Source of the DNA: JALRAP01 sp046340555
GTDB taxonomy: Bacteria > Bacteroidota > Bacteroidia > AKYH767-A > OLB10
Direction: 5' to 3'
Length of the DNA: 18,444 nt
NCBI GenBank assembly: GCA_046340555.1
Contig: JBKDSL010000119.1
Span: forward strand, 1 to 18,444
In this document: piece by piece, positions 1 to 7,376 of the stretch
Layout: every line of letters starts with the position of its first letter
Numbering within the stretch: position 1 is the stretch's first letter
The notes under the pieces: model-generated
Seen by the model: only the letters and a program-made list of their open reading frames with translations
Told to the model about the DNA's origin: nothing
The model's database searches: none
Made by a program: the position numbers and the translations under genes

Positions 1-30
1 GAAGATGAATATTGAATCACTAGGAATAAC

Positions 31-62
31 AAAATCCGGAGTGACAACTCCGGATTTTTTTT
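31..62 (+). terminator. Strong intrinsic terminator, mainly plus-strand
   Basis: Perfect 12-bp stem AAAATCCGGAGT (31-42) and ACTCCGGATTTT (47-58) with a GACA loop, followed by an eight-T run (55-62). The long T run makes it a plus-strand terminator for a gene that must end left of the window. On the minus strand only four Ts follow the stem, so it could also serve, more weakly, as terminator for the minus-strand gene that stops at 84. The two genes would then converge on a shared hairpin. Confidence 0.85.
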
Positions 63-83
63 GCGCTTTCTTCTTAGCGATGT

Positions 84-1085
84 TTAGTTCAGCACAATCT
101 TTCCGTTTTGAACAGAGTTATCGTTGCCACGAACCTCGTAAATGTAAACACCGTTTTGCAAACCTTCACGATCGAATGTGAACGAACCAGCTGAAAGGTT
201 GTTGTACTCACGAACCTTGTTACCAATCATGTCAAAAACAACGAAAGTAAATTTTTCATTCAAAGTTCCACTGATGGAGACGGTGGCTTTTGTTGCAATA
301 GGATTTGGAAACACACTTACGTTACGGTTATCATTAAGTTCATTCACTCCGGTCACAACCGATCCTACAACTAAAATTGGGAGACCTTGAGGTGTTAAAG
401 TTCCGCCATCCAATAAATCAACCCACGTGAGATAATTTGGATTCGCGCCACCACCCGTTATTGTGGGAGCGTTATCAAATTGCTTGGCATTTCCAGTGGT
501 TGTATTTCCAGCTCCAAGATTTACTGGAGGGGCCCAAGGTCCAGATGCTAAGGAACCATCCGTTTGCCAATCGATCCAGTAAGTTCCTGCTGTCAAAGTG
601 GTGCCAATTACGGTTGCATTACGCATGATTGGACGAGCCACACAAGTTGCAGGAGCGCAGGTAGTGCTTGTGAAATCACCTGTACGGTAGGCACCAGCCC
701 ACTCTGAGGTAATCATCACATTAGTTGTAGAGTCTCCAAAAACGAGTGTGCTGGATCCACCGGGAGTACCACTCCAAATACGAACATTCACACCAGTGAT
801 TGTAGAGTTGTTACCTGAATTAGTCTGGTAAGCATAGAAAACCAATGAATCTATTGTCCATGTTTCTCCTGCAGGCACAATTATATCCTCAGCAACACGA
901 AAACCTGAGGCAAATGCATGCCCGGCGCCATAAGTGCTGAAACCATCATGAAGCGTAGAGGCATTGGCTCCGCCGGAACCACCGCCAGCTAAATCAAAAA
1001 TTGGACCACTATCGTAAATTACGGATTGGGCCATCAAACCACCACATAGAACAGTAGCGGCAATTGTTAGTAAGGTTTTTTTCAT
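84..1085 (-). CDS. Secreted protein with T9SS type A sorting domain
   Basis: 333 aa with ATG start. Residues 1-19 form a signal peptide (MKKTLLTIAATVLCGGLMA) with likely cleavage before Gln20. The central part (about 20-245) is rich in Gly, Thr, Ser and Asn. It reads like a beta-sandwich (FRVAEDIIVPAGETWTIDSL, GVNVRIWSG, TAGTYWIDWQTDG) and has one close cysteine pair (TTCAPATC). I do not recognise its specific function. Residues about 255-333 are a T9SS type A C-terminal domain: VSVFPNP, then FVVFDMIGNKVRE, GLQNGVYIYEV and a final KIVLN. In this family that domain directs export through the T9SS outer-membrane translocon and attachment to the surface or release. It stands alone on the minus strand, 93 bases from the sigma gene. 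Type A cargo is a firm call; the molecular role is unknown. Confidence 0.88.
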   Translation of the reverse strand: MKKTLLTIAATVLCGGLMAQSVIYDSGPIFDLAGGGSGGANASTLHDGFSTYGAGHAFASGFRVAEDIIVPAGETWTIDSLVFYAYQTNSGNNSTITGVNVRIWSGTPGGSSTLVFGDSTTNVMITSEWAGAYRTGDFTSTTCAPATCVARPIMRNATVIGTTLTAGTYWIDWQTDGSLASGPWAPPVNLGAGNTTTGNAKQFDNAPTITGGGANPNYLTWVDLLDGGTLTPQGLPILVVGSVVTGVNELNDNRNVSVFPNPIATKATVSISGTLNEKFTFVVFDMIGNKVREYNNLSAGSFTFDREGLQNGVYIYEVRGNDNSVQNGKIVLN

Positions 1086-1090
1086 GTAGT

Positions 1091-1151
1091 AGGTTGGTTT
1101 AGTTGTTTATTAGATTGCAATTCTATTAAAATATTGCCAAACAACCAACCT
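1091..1151. repeat. 9-bp inverted repeat in gene leader
   Basis: AGGTTGGTT (1091-1099) and AACCAACCT (1143-1151) are perfect inverted copies separated by 43 AT-rich bases. They lie directly upstream of the minus-strand secreted-protein gene starting at 1085. The proximal arm falls in the probable 5' leader. This could be an operator, a long leader stem, or chance. No clear TAnnTTTG element was found between the arms. Confidence 0.35.
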
Positions 1152-1178
1152 AGAAATGAACTCCATTGAGAATTGTTT

Positions 1179-1700
1179 TCACAATGATCCAGCAGCAGGA
1201 TCATAGTCCCGCAAAATGTGCCGGAGCTTTTTACGTGCGTTGTGGATTCGGATCTTAACAGTTCCCAATGGCACCTGCATGTGATTTGCTATTTCATCGT
1301 ATCTGTATCCTTTGAAAGCCAACTCAAAAGGGACCCGGAGGTTTTTCGACAAGGATGAAATGGCCCTTGTTATCTCCTTCATTATCATCTTACGTTCTCC
1401 CTTGTTATGGTCGCGACCGGGGTGGGAGTTGATATAGTACTGCGTTTCGGTGTCATCAGATACAATCAACCCCGAAGATTGTCTCCTGTATTGGTTGATG
1501 AAAATGTTTTTCATGATGGTATAAAGCCATGCCTTCATGTTGGTGCCTTCACGGAATTTGTCGCGGTTATAAAAAGCCTTTGTAATTGTTTCCTGGGTCA
1601 AATCCGCGGCGTTTTCTGTATCTCTTGTCAACTTCAATGCAAAGTTTTTGAGCGGCTGGTGAAGTGTACTAACCCTTATATTGAATTCCATCTGTGTCAT
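1179..1700 (-). CDS. ECF-type RNA polymerase sigma factor
   Basis: 173 aa from the ATG at 1698-1700. The frame stays open to a TTG at 1757 (192 aa), but the shorter form begins MTQMEFN, as family members do. It recruits RNA polymerase to a dedicated promoter set. Sigma region 2 is clear: FALKLTRDTENAADLTQETI, then KAFYNRDKFREGTNMKAWLY and TIMKNIFINQYRR, the core-binding and -10-recognition helices. Region 4 is also clear: NLRVPFELAFKGYRYDEIA and VPLGTVKIRIHNARKKL, a helix-turn-helix. Only a short linker joins them, as usual in ECF sigmas. No anti-sigma gene flanks it; the upstream same-strand neighbour is the photolyase-like gene. Its stimulus and targets cannot be read from the sequence. Confidence 0.92.
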   Translation of the reverse strand: MTQMEFNIRVSTLHQPLKNFALKLTRDTENAADLTQETITKAFYNRDKFREGTNMKAWLYTIMKNIFINQYRRQSSGLIVSDDTETQYYINSHPGRDHNKGERKMIMKEITRAISSLSKNLRVPFELAFKGYRYDEIANHMQVPLGTVKIRIHNARKKLRHILRDYDPAAGSL

Positions 1701-1825
1701 GTCTGAAATCAGTTTTGAGTGAACAGCTTGAAAGAAATATTTCTTTTCAAGGTGCAAGTTTATCTGACCAAAATGAAATTAAGATGAATTCTAAATAAGA
1801 AGTTAAACCTTCTAATTATCAACGG

Positions 1826-2332
1826 TTATGCTTCAGATGGAATAGAGCCCGGGTTGATTCTTGGGAAAGGCGGAAAAGCGGGATCATTAGTTGCATAATC
1901 CAGAACTGGTAGAGGTTCCGTCCTAAATGAAATTGAATGCATATTTAATTGAAATGCAACCTCATGAAGGGCGTTCTCCCGATGAGCCATTAAATGCTCG
2001 AAAACCCGATGCTGGTTGACTGGATGATTAAACGTAACTACCTCATCCGCACACAAAACTCTTGCTATGGAAGGGACGACCTTCTCATACTGTCCATTCA
2101 TAACAAGCAGATTACTCCCCCTGCTTATCAAATCGTTGCGCAAAACTTCAATCCCTGAAAACAACTCGCGCCTGAAGCGCTTAAAAAGCTGTTTATCAGG
2201 GAAAAGCTCTGACTCTCGGGGGTCAACGCAATACAATGGTATGAGGTTTACGGCATCACCAAAGGGCTTCGGAGAAATTCCCTTACACCAAGATGGCTCT
2301 CGGCACCAAAGCAGTATTGTTTTCCCAATCAT
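1826..2332 (-). CDS. Stand-alone photolyase/cryptochrome N-terminal-like domain
   Basis: 168 aa, ATG start. The sequence follows the N-terminal alpha/beta (antenna) domain of DNA photolyases and cryptochromes, closest to the CRY-DASH style. It has a first beta strand (ILLWCRE) and a second strand with the family signature (NLIPLYCVDPRE). Next come a helix (FKRFRRELFSGIEVLRNDL), a third strand (SRGSNLLVMNGQYEKVVPSI) and ADEVVTFNHPVNQHR. In full photolyases this domain binds the light-harvesting cofactor and precedes a FAD-binding catalytic domain of about 300 residues. Here the protein stops after about 168 residues. The 125 bases to the sigma start hold no further homology, so it cannot repair DNA as a photolyase does. 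The loop after strand 1 departs from the usual FRNDLRLHDN pattern. It could be a cofactor-binding or sensory relic, or a decayed photolyase. Same strand as the sigma gene. Confidence 0.7.
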   Translation of the reverse strand: MIGKTILLWCREPSWCKGISPKPFGDAVNLIPLYCVDPRESELFPDKQLFKRFRRELFSGIEVLRNDLISRGSNLLVMNGQYEKVVPSIARVLCADEVVTFNHPVNQHRVFEHLMAHRENALHEVAFQLNMHSISFRTEPLPVLDYATNDPAFPPFPRINPGSIPSEA

Positions 2333-2402
2333 TTGATGGATTTAACAAGTCGAATTCAAAAAAAGTTTGGGTAGGGATGTCTAGAACAGACCCCAAATCA
2401 AA

Positions 2403-2597
2403 TCAACCCTTTTTGCGCCAAATAAGTATCCAGCCAATGCCTGCTATCAGCACTACCGACATAAACAGGTTAGTTCCTAACCACAAATAGGAATTGGAGT
2501 TCAGTTCCCCGTATTTGTTTTTCAGTATGAAAGCGGAGATCAGAGTCCCCGTTAATACAGAAATGGTTATCAAAAACGCTCTTCTTCTATCGCTCAT
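2403..2597 (-). CDS. Small two-helix membrane protein
   Basis: 64 aa, ATG start. A basic N-terminus (MSDRRR) precedes a first hydrophobic segment (AFLITISVLTGTLISAFIL, about 7-25). A short polar loop (KNKYGELNSNS) follows, then a second segment (LWLGTNLFMSVVLIAGIGWI, about 38-58) and a basic tail (WRKKG). This predicts an inner-membrane hairpin with both ends in the cytoplasm. No family was recognised. It lies 39 bases after the acyl-protein synthetase-like gene and 70 bases before the photolyase-like gene, all on the minus strand, so co-transcription is possible. TACCTTCG on the minus strand (2611-2618) resembles the Bacteroidota -7 element with one mismatch and could give it its own start. 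Confidence 0.6.
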   Translation of the reverse strand: MSDRRRAFLITISVLTGTLISAFILKNKYGELNSNSYLWLGTNLFMSVVLIAGIGWILIWRKKG

Positions 2598-2636
2598 GGT
2601 CAGATGACTACGAAGGTAGGTAAAAATTTGTGTTAA

Positions 2637-3653
2637 TTAAACAACCATCAGGTTGCAGCCCCTGATATCACTGTCATCCATGCGACCAAGGATTTCAAAG
2701 CTTCCATCCTTGTTTATTTTGGTTAGATCCTTGGTTGAAAGGAAAGCACAAGAGTGCACGTTTGCCAAATCCACAATGTTTGCCAATCCTGACCCTTCTA
2801 TGACAAAATCACCAAGGGGGTCATGCAAGGTGCGGGCGAAGACCCTCATCCAAGGTGGAGACTTAAAAACACCATCAGCAACTGAATAGGCTTGTGAAAG
2901 CAATTCCGTCATACCATATTCAGAGTGAATGTTCGGCACTCCAGCAGCCGACTTTAATACTTGATGCAGTTCGGACCGCACCATTTCCTTCCTGACTCCC
3001 TTCATTCCTCCTGTCTCAATTATAAACAGGTCAGGCAGGTTCAAAGGATGCTTTTCAAACAAATCAAGCAGTGCATAAGTAACCCCAATTAGCACGCAAG
3101 TGCGTTGCTGCTTTTTCAATCTCACAAGTTCATTTGCCAAATCATTCAATCGATCCAAATAAAACCCACTACCGGGTGCAGCCATGGAAATCAGCCTGTC
3201 GACCATATAAACAAGCGAAGAATTACCACGCTCCAAGTAGCCAGGAAGCAGTGCCAGGATGCAATACTGCGACGGATCACCATAAAAAAACCTGAACGAA
3301 TGAATAAAACTTTCCTCGTAAATATGAGGGTCCGACACAAAGTGTATGGAAGGCGTGGACCCTGTTGTTCCACTGCTTTCAAAACGCAATATCGGCTCCG
3401 AAATTGAATCGTGAACCTTGTGGCTTTTGAAAAATTCGACGGGTAAAAAGGGGATGGATGAAATTGCATCCACTGAATCAGGATCAACTCTTAACAGACG
3501 GATGAATTCGCTGTAGGCCGGAACATGAACCGCCTGATACCTGAAAAGCCTCAATGCAAGCTCCTCGAAGGGCCCCTCGACAGAACCGGACCGGAACTGG
3601 CAATCCGCATCAAGCGATTTCGCGGCTTTCCAAATCAAATCAGCTTCGTTCAT
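2637..3653 (-). CDS. LuxE-like acyl-protein synthetase / acyltransferase
   Basis: 338 aa from the ATG at 3651-3653; an upstream in-frame TTG at 3671 is less likely. LuxE-family proteins activate a fatty acid with ATP as acyl-AMP and pass it to a partner protein. Visible signatures: FESSGTTGST (about 91-100), the phosphate-binding loop of adenylate-forming enzymes; IIETGGMKG (about 211-219); SEYGMTELLSQAY (about 244-256), the A5-like substrate/AMP motif; and FLSTKDLTKINKDGSFEILG (about 304-323), where the Asp would contact the ribose. The chain ends at GRMDDSDIRGCNLMV, without the full C-terminal lid domain of acyl-CoA ligases, as usual for LuxE. No luxC, luxD or luxAB is nearby, so it is not a light-emission operon. 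In Bacteroidota such genes are usually linked to lipid or surface-molecule chemistry; the substrate here is unknown. Divergent from the LapA-domain gene. Confidence 0.82.
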   Translation of the reverse strand: MNEADLIWKAAKSLDADCQFRSGSVEGPFEELALRLFRYQAVHVPAYSEFIRLLRVDPDSVDAISSIPFLPVEFFKSHKVHDSISEPILRFESSGTTGSTPSIHFVSDPHIYEESFIHSFRFFYGDPSQYCILALLPGYLERGNSSLVYMVDRLISMAAPGSGFYLDRLNDLANELVRLKKQQRTCVLIGVTYALLDLFEKHPLNLPDLFIIETGGMKGVRKEMVRSELHQVLKSAAGVPNIHSEYGMTELLSQAYSVADGVFKSPPWMRVFARTLHDPLGDFVIEGSGLANIVDLANVHSCAFLSTKDLTKINKDGSFEILGRMDDSDIRGCNLMVV

Positions 3654-3724
3654 AGGGCTAGGGCGTTCCAAATGGCCTAAATGGACTAATTTGGCGCCAT
3701 AAAATTAACCCAATTATTACTCCG

Positions 3725-3970
3725 ATGAGAAAACTAGCCTGGGTATTGATCATTGCGGCAATTGCTATGGTTTTTGCATTACAAAATGCGGATCCCGTAC
3801 CTATTCATTTGTTTTTCTGGAAAATTGAAAGCGCCCGTTTGGCATTGGTGTTGCTGGTTACATTCATTTCGGGTGTTATCACAGGATTGCTGATTTTAGC
3901 TCCCAGACTCATGAAAAAATCGAACCAGGACAAGCTGAATTCAAAGCCAGAAAATATAAAGACATACTAA
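3725..3970 (+). CDS. LapA-domain (DUF1049) inner-membrane protein
   Basis: 81 aa, ATG start. The first transmembrane helix (KLAWVLIIAAIAMVFALQ, about 3-20) runs into the family signature FALQNADPVPIHLFFWKI. The second helix (LALVLLVTFISGVITGLLIL, about 39-58) follows, then a charged, lysine-rich tail (residues 62-81). This matches the lipopolysaccharide assembly protein A domain, small two-helix proteins which in Escherichia coli help balance LPS synthesis. Whether the Bacteroidota version does the same is inferred. It is divergent from the LuxE-like gene, with about 70 bases between the starts, and lies 46 bases before the nfu start. Confidence 0.82.
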   Translation: MRKLAWVLIIAAIAMVFALQNADPVPIHLFFWKIESARLALVLLVTFISGVITGLLILAPRLMKKSNQDKLNSKPENIKTY

Positions 3971-4016
3971 CCAAAGCGATCTTTGATTGTTCATTTTTAC
4001 ACAATTTCAATATAAA

Positions 4017-4622
4017 ATGACCACACCTGTTAACGTTTACGCCGAATCCACGCCGAACCCGGCAGCACTGAAATTCGTCTCCAGCCGCATGCTTCTGGTT
4101 GAAGGTTCGGTGGAATATTCCAATGCATTGGAAGCTCAAATATGCCCACTAGCACAGGGTTTGTTTGCTTTCTCCGGAGTAAAATCCGTTTTCATTTCCT
4201 CCAACTTCATTACTGTTACGAAAGAGGGCGAAATAGACTGGTATGAGATCACTAACATCTTACGCGAATACATTCGCGGATTTCTGATGTCGGGCGAAAA
4301 GGTTTTTCTTTCAAATCCATTTGAATCCTCTCCCATAATCAAGAAACCCAACGATGCTGAAGTATCCAATACCATAATAGTTGAAAGCCCTGAATTGGAA
4401 ACCCGAATTATGCAGTTGCTGGAGGAATATGTGAGCCCTGCTGTTGCCCAAGATGGTGGCGAAATTCGATTCCGGTCGTTCAAAAATGGCGTGGTTACAG
4501 TGGCCCTTCGCGGTTCTTGTAGTGGATGCCCCTCCTCTACCCTCACCCTAAAATCAGGAATAGAAAACCTTCTGAAAAGCATGATGTCCGAGGTGACAGA
4601 GGTGGTTGCCGAGGCAGACTGA
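4017..4622 (+). CDS. Nfu-type iron-sulfur cluster carrier (NifU family)
   Basis: 201 aa from the ATG at 4017; an in-frame TTG at 3987 would add ten residues but lies before the conserved opening. The N-terminal Nfu_N domain is marked by YAESTPNPAALKFV (about 8-21) and runs to about 90. The C-terminal NifU domain (about 123-195) has AQDGGEIRFRSF and the CxxC motif GSCSGCPSS, with Cys168 and Cys171. Two subunits would hold one 4Fe-4S cluster through these cysteines and hand it to client enzymes. Length and layout match mitochondrial NFU1-like proteins, which also have both domains. It acts in the cytoplasm. The gene lies between an envelope gene and an efflux pair, without other suf or isc genes. 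Confidence 0.92.
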   Translation: MTTPVNVYAESTPNPAALKFVSSRMLLVEGSVEYSNALEAQICPLAQGLFAFSGVKSVFISSNFITVTKEGEIDWYEITNILREYIRGFLMSGEKVFLSNPFESSPIIKKPNDAEVSNTIIVESPELETRIMQLLEEYVSPAVAQDGGEIRFRSFKNGVVTVALRGSCSGCPSSTLTLKSGIENLLKSMMSEVTEVVAEAD

Positions 4623-4634
4623 ACCCTCAATTAC

Positions 4635-4642
4635 TATCTTTG
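4635..4642 (+). promoter_or_regulatory. Bacteroidota -7 element before TolC gene
   Basis: TATCTTTG matches the TAnnTTTG consensus exactly and lies 22 bases before the ATG at 4665. The nearest TTG (4606-4608) is 26 bases upstream, longer than usual, so only the -7 half is convincing. It would start the tolC-adaptor-tsaB unit. Confidence 0.55.
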
Positions 4643-4664
4643 TAAAAAATCGATCAAAAACAAC

Positions 4665-6002
4665 ATGCTTTCACGTCTGATAACGTCCATTGTTTTTCTG
4701 TTCTTCTTTTCGGGAGCCGCTTCAGCACAAAAGTTTTGGACCTTGCAGGAATGCATAATGCACGCTAGGACCAACAACATCAATATCAAACAGGCTGCCA
4801 TCTCATCGGAACTTGCTCGTGTTAGCCGCGACCAAAGCTATACCACCATGCTTCCCACTGTGAATGGAAGTTCATCGCACCAGCGCTCTTTCGGAAGGTC
4901 TGTTGATCCTTTCACAAACTCCATCACTGAAAACGAGACCCGCACCACCAACTTCTCATTGTCGTCAAATGTCACCCTATTTGCCGGATTGCGACTGCAG
5001 CATAGCCTTGCCCAAAGCAAATACGAGTACCTTCAAAGTCAGGAAAACCTCGCTAAAATCAGCAACGATATTTCGCTGAATGTTGCAGCGGCTTACCTGC
5101 AGGTGTTGTTTTCGATGGAATCGCTCAAACTAGCTCGTGACCGGGTTAATGCAGCCACCGAAACGCGCAACCGTACAGCCAAGATGGTTGAGACCGGCAT
5201 GATGGCACAAGGGAACCTGTTGGATGCTGAAGCAGCACTAGCATCAGAGGAGCTTGGATTGGTGAATGCGGAAAACTCACTGAATAGTGCCAACATTGCC
5301 ATTAGTCAATTGTTGGAATTGGAAAATGCCATGGATTTCAGCATCGCTCCACAACAAGTGGACATACCCATACAATCCTCTTTGATGATGAAGCCGGAAG
5401 AGATATATGCTGCATCACTGAAAACGTTACCTGAAATCCGAGCATCTGAATACGGTATAAGCAGCGCCCAAAAAGGGTTTTCATCAGCCAAGAGCGGCCT
5501 GTTTCCTTCCTTAAACCTTTTCAGTTCCATTGGGACATTTTACAACGAGGGTGGTTACACTCAATTGCTAGGCGAAATTCCTTTCGATGAGCAGGTGCGT
5601 AACAATCAAAGCAAGAGTGTCGGCATCAGTCTTTCCATTCCATTGTTCAATGGATGGTCCGTGCAATCAAACATCCAAAGATCAAGATTGAACCTGGAGA
5701 ATGCCATGCTTCAGGACGAGCTTGCGAGAAAGCAGGTTTACAAGAGCGTTGTACAGGCGCATGCGGATGCCACAGCAGGCATGAACCGCTTTAACGCCTC
5801 TTCCAAAGCAAGGAATTCCGCAGACGAGGCGTTCAATTATGCGCAAAGGAAATACGATGTCGGACTCATCAGCTTCATCGAGTTCATCAATATCCGAAAC
5901 AACAAATCACGCGCTGAATCCGAATTGATCCAGTCGAAATACGATTTAATATTCCGGTTGAAGGTCTTGGACTTCTACCTGGGTAAAACCCTTACATTCT
6001 GA
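4665..6002 (+). CDS. TolC-family outer-membrane efflux channel
   Basis: 445 aa, ATG start. The signal peptide is MLSRLITSIVFLFFFSGAASA with likely cleavage before Gln22. The mature protein opens with FWTLQECIMHARTNNINIKQ, the usual start of an outer-membrane efflux protein repeat. Two long helical repeats follow (about 24-215 and 245-440), rich in Ala, Ser and Asn with heptad-like spacing (NVAAAYLQVLFSMESLKLAR; then SAQKGFSSAKSGLFPSLNLF). The second half ends with AQRKYDVGLISFIEFIN, also typical. Three such chains form a beta-barrel in the outer membrane continued by an alpha-helical tunnel into the periplasm. The adaptor gene begins six bases after the stop, so the two are translated as a pair. 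Confidence 0.92.
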   Translation: MLSRLITSIVFLFFFSGAASAQKFWTLQECIMHARTNNINIKQAAISSELARVSRDQSYTTMLPTVNGSSSHQRSFGRSVDPFTNSITENETRTTNFSLSSNVTLFAGLRLQHSLAQSKYEYLQSQENLAKISNDISLNVAAAYLQVLFSMESLKLARDRVNAATETRNRTAKMVETGMMAQGNLLDAEAALASEELGLVNAENSLNSANIAISQLLELENAMDFSIAPQQVDIPIQSSLMMKPEEIYAASLKTLPEIRASEYGISSAQKGFSSAKSGLFPSLNLFSSIGTFYNEGGYTQLLGEIPFDEQVRNNQSKSVGISLSIPLFNGWSVQSNIQRSRLNLENAMLQDELARKQVYKSVVQAHADATAGMNRFNASSKARNSADEAFNYAQRKYDVGLISFIEFINIRNNKSRAESELIQSKYDLIFRLKVLDFYLGKTLTF

Positions 6003-6008
6003 AAAAAC

Positions 6009-7373
6009 ATGGCTTCGAAAAAAACGAAGAGGATTCTGATTTACGGCATTATAGCAGTCGTAGTTCTTTTGGTTGTTGCCCGCAAGGCGGGATGGATTGG
6101 CGGAGAAGAGCAAATCCGTGTAAACGCTGAACCTGTGACCCGGGAAACGATTACGGAAACGGTTACTGCAAGTGGTAAAGTGCAACCCGAAACCGAAGTG
6201 AAAATCACCTCGGATGTTTCGGGAGAAGTGGTAGAACTGATCGTTAAGGAAGGCGATGTTGTTCAGAAAGGTGCCTTATTGGCCAAGATCAATCCTGAAA
6301 TTTATATTTCCGCATTTGATCGCGTTGCCGCATCTGTTAACACCTCAAAAGCCAATCTGGGCAATGCCAAATCACGGCTCAAACAGGCTGAGTCGCAGTT
6401 CCAGAAAACAGAGCTAACATATAACCGCAACAAAAAATTGTACGACGATAAGGTTATATCCGACTCGGAATTTGAAACCGTTCGTTCCGCTTACGAAGTG
6501 GCAAAAGCAGAAGTAGATGCTGCGCGTCAGAGCATCGCTGCCGCCGAATTCGGTGTCAAAAGCGCTGAGGCCTCTTTGGCTGAATCCAAGGAGAATCTCA
6601 ATAAAACCTCGATATTCGCGCCTGTTGATGGAACCATTTCCAAACTGAGTGTTGAGCGTGGAGAGCGTGTAGTTGGAACTGAAATGATGGCGGGAACCGA
6701 AGTGTTAAGGCTTGCCAACCTGAACGAAATGGAAGTCAGCGTTGATGTAAGTGAAAGCGATATAATCCGGGTAAATCTGGGCGATACGGCAAAAATCGAA
6801 ATCGATGCATACTTGAATCGGATCTTCACGGGTGTCGTGAGTTCCATCGCCAATTCCGCCAATAACGCAGCCACTGCCATCAGTACAGACCAAGTCACCA
6901 ATTTCACTGTCAAGGTTCGTATCAACAGAGAGTCCTATGCAGATCTGATACCTGCAGACAAGCCCTCCTTCTCCCCGTTCAGACCAGGTATGTCGGCAAC
7001 CGTGGAAATTCAAACGAAGCGCGCATATGACGTTGTTTCCGTTCCTATCCAAGCGGTGACCACACGCGATACATCACAGGTTTCATCCTCGAAAGAGATC
7101 AAACGCCAAACAGAACGCGCAGCCACTACGACCGATTCCAAACCATCTGGACAAGTGCAAGAATGCGTTTTCGTACTTAACGAAGATGGAACGGTTCAAT
7201 TCCGCAGAGTTAAAACAGCAATACAAGACAACCAATTCATCCAAATTTTAGAAGGGTTGAAAGAGGGTGAGCAAGTTGTGACCGCACCATACTCTGTGGT
7301 GTCTCGCACATTGAACAACGGTGACAAAGTGGTAAAGGTTTCCAAGGAGGAGCTGTTCAACAAGAAACAATAA
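6009..7373 (+). CDS. Periplasmic adaptor (membrane fusion protein), MacA/HlyD type
   Basis: 454 aa, ATG start. One N-terminal membrane anchor (about 9-25, ILIYGIIAVVVLLVVAR) is followed by the first lipoyl half (VTASGKVQPETEVKITSDV; EGDVVQKGALLAKINPE, about 52-97). A helical hairpin spans about 100-200. The second lipoyl half comes next (SIFAPVDGTISKLSVERGER, about 201-220), then beta-barrel and membrane-proximal domains (about 235-345 and 385-450). A Ser/Thr/Lys-rich loop (about 351-380) interrupts the last part. Adaptors of this kind link an inner-membrane pump to a TolC channel. The channel gene is six bases upstream, but the next gene is tsaB, so no pump (MacB-like ABC or RND) is adjacent. 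The pump must be encoded elsewhere if the pair is functional. Confidence 0.9.
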   Translation: MASKKTKRILIYGIIAVVVLLVVARKAGWIGGEEQIRVNAEPVTRETITETVTASGKVQPETEVKITSDVSGEVVELIVKEGDVVQKGALLAKINPEIYISAFDRVAASVNTSKANLGNAKSRLKQAESQFQKTELTYNRNKKLYDDKVISDSEFETVRSAYEVAKAEVDAARQSIAAAEFGVKSAEASLAESKENLNKTSIFAPVDGTISKLSVERGERVVGTEMMAGTEVLRLANLNEMEVSVDVSESDIIRVNLGDTAKIEIDAYLNRIFTGVVSSIANSANNAATAISTDQVTNFTVKVRINRESYADLIPADKPSFSPFRPGMSATVEIQTKRAYDVVSVPIQAVTTRDTSQVSSSKEIKRQTERAATTTDSKPSGQVQECVFVLNEDGTVQFRRVKTAIQDNQFIQILEGLKEGEQVVTAPYSVVSRTLNNGDKVVKVSKEELFNKKQ

Positions 7374-7376
7374 CTC

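Noticed and set aside
1758..1825. A frameshifted FAD domain continuing the photolyase-like gene
   Set aside because: The short gap before the sigma gene is AT-rich with no photolyase-like reading in any frame, and the sigma gene occupies the space beyond. The domain is absent from this locus.
2637..3653. Part of a bioluminescence (lux) operon
   Set aside because: Only a LuxE-like gene is present. No luciferase, reductase or transferase gene is nearby, and LuxE-like proteins are common in non-luminous Bacteroidota.
4136..4630. 164-codon minus-strand open frame opposite the Nfu gene
   Set aside because: The plus-strand reading has clear Nfu domains and the CxxC motif. The minus-strand reading has no recognisable domain or conserved pattern.
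7344..7350. AAGGAGG as a Shine-Dalgarno site for tsaB
   Set aside because: It lies 26 bases before the TTG, too far to act. It falls in Lys-Glu-Glu codons of the adaptor, and Bacteroidota rely little on such sites.
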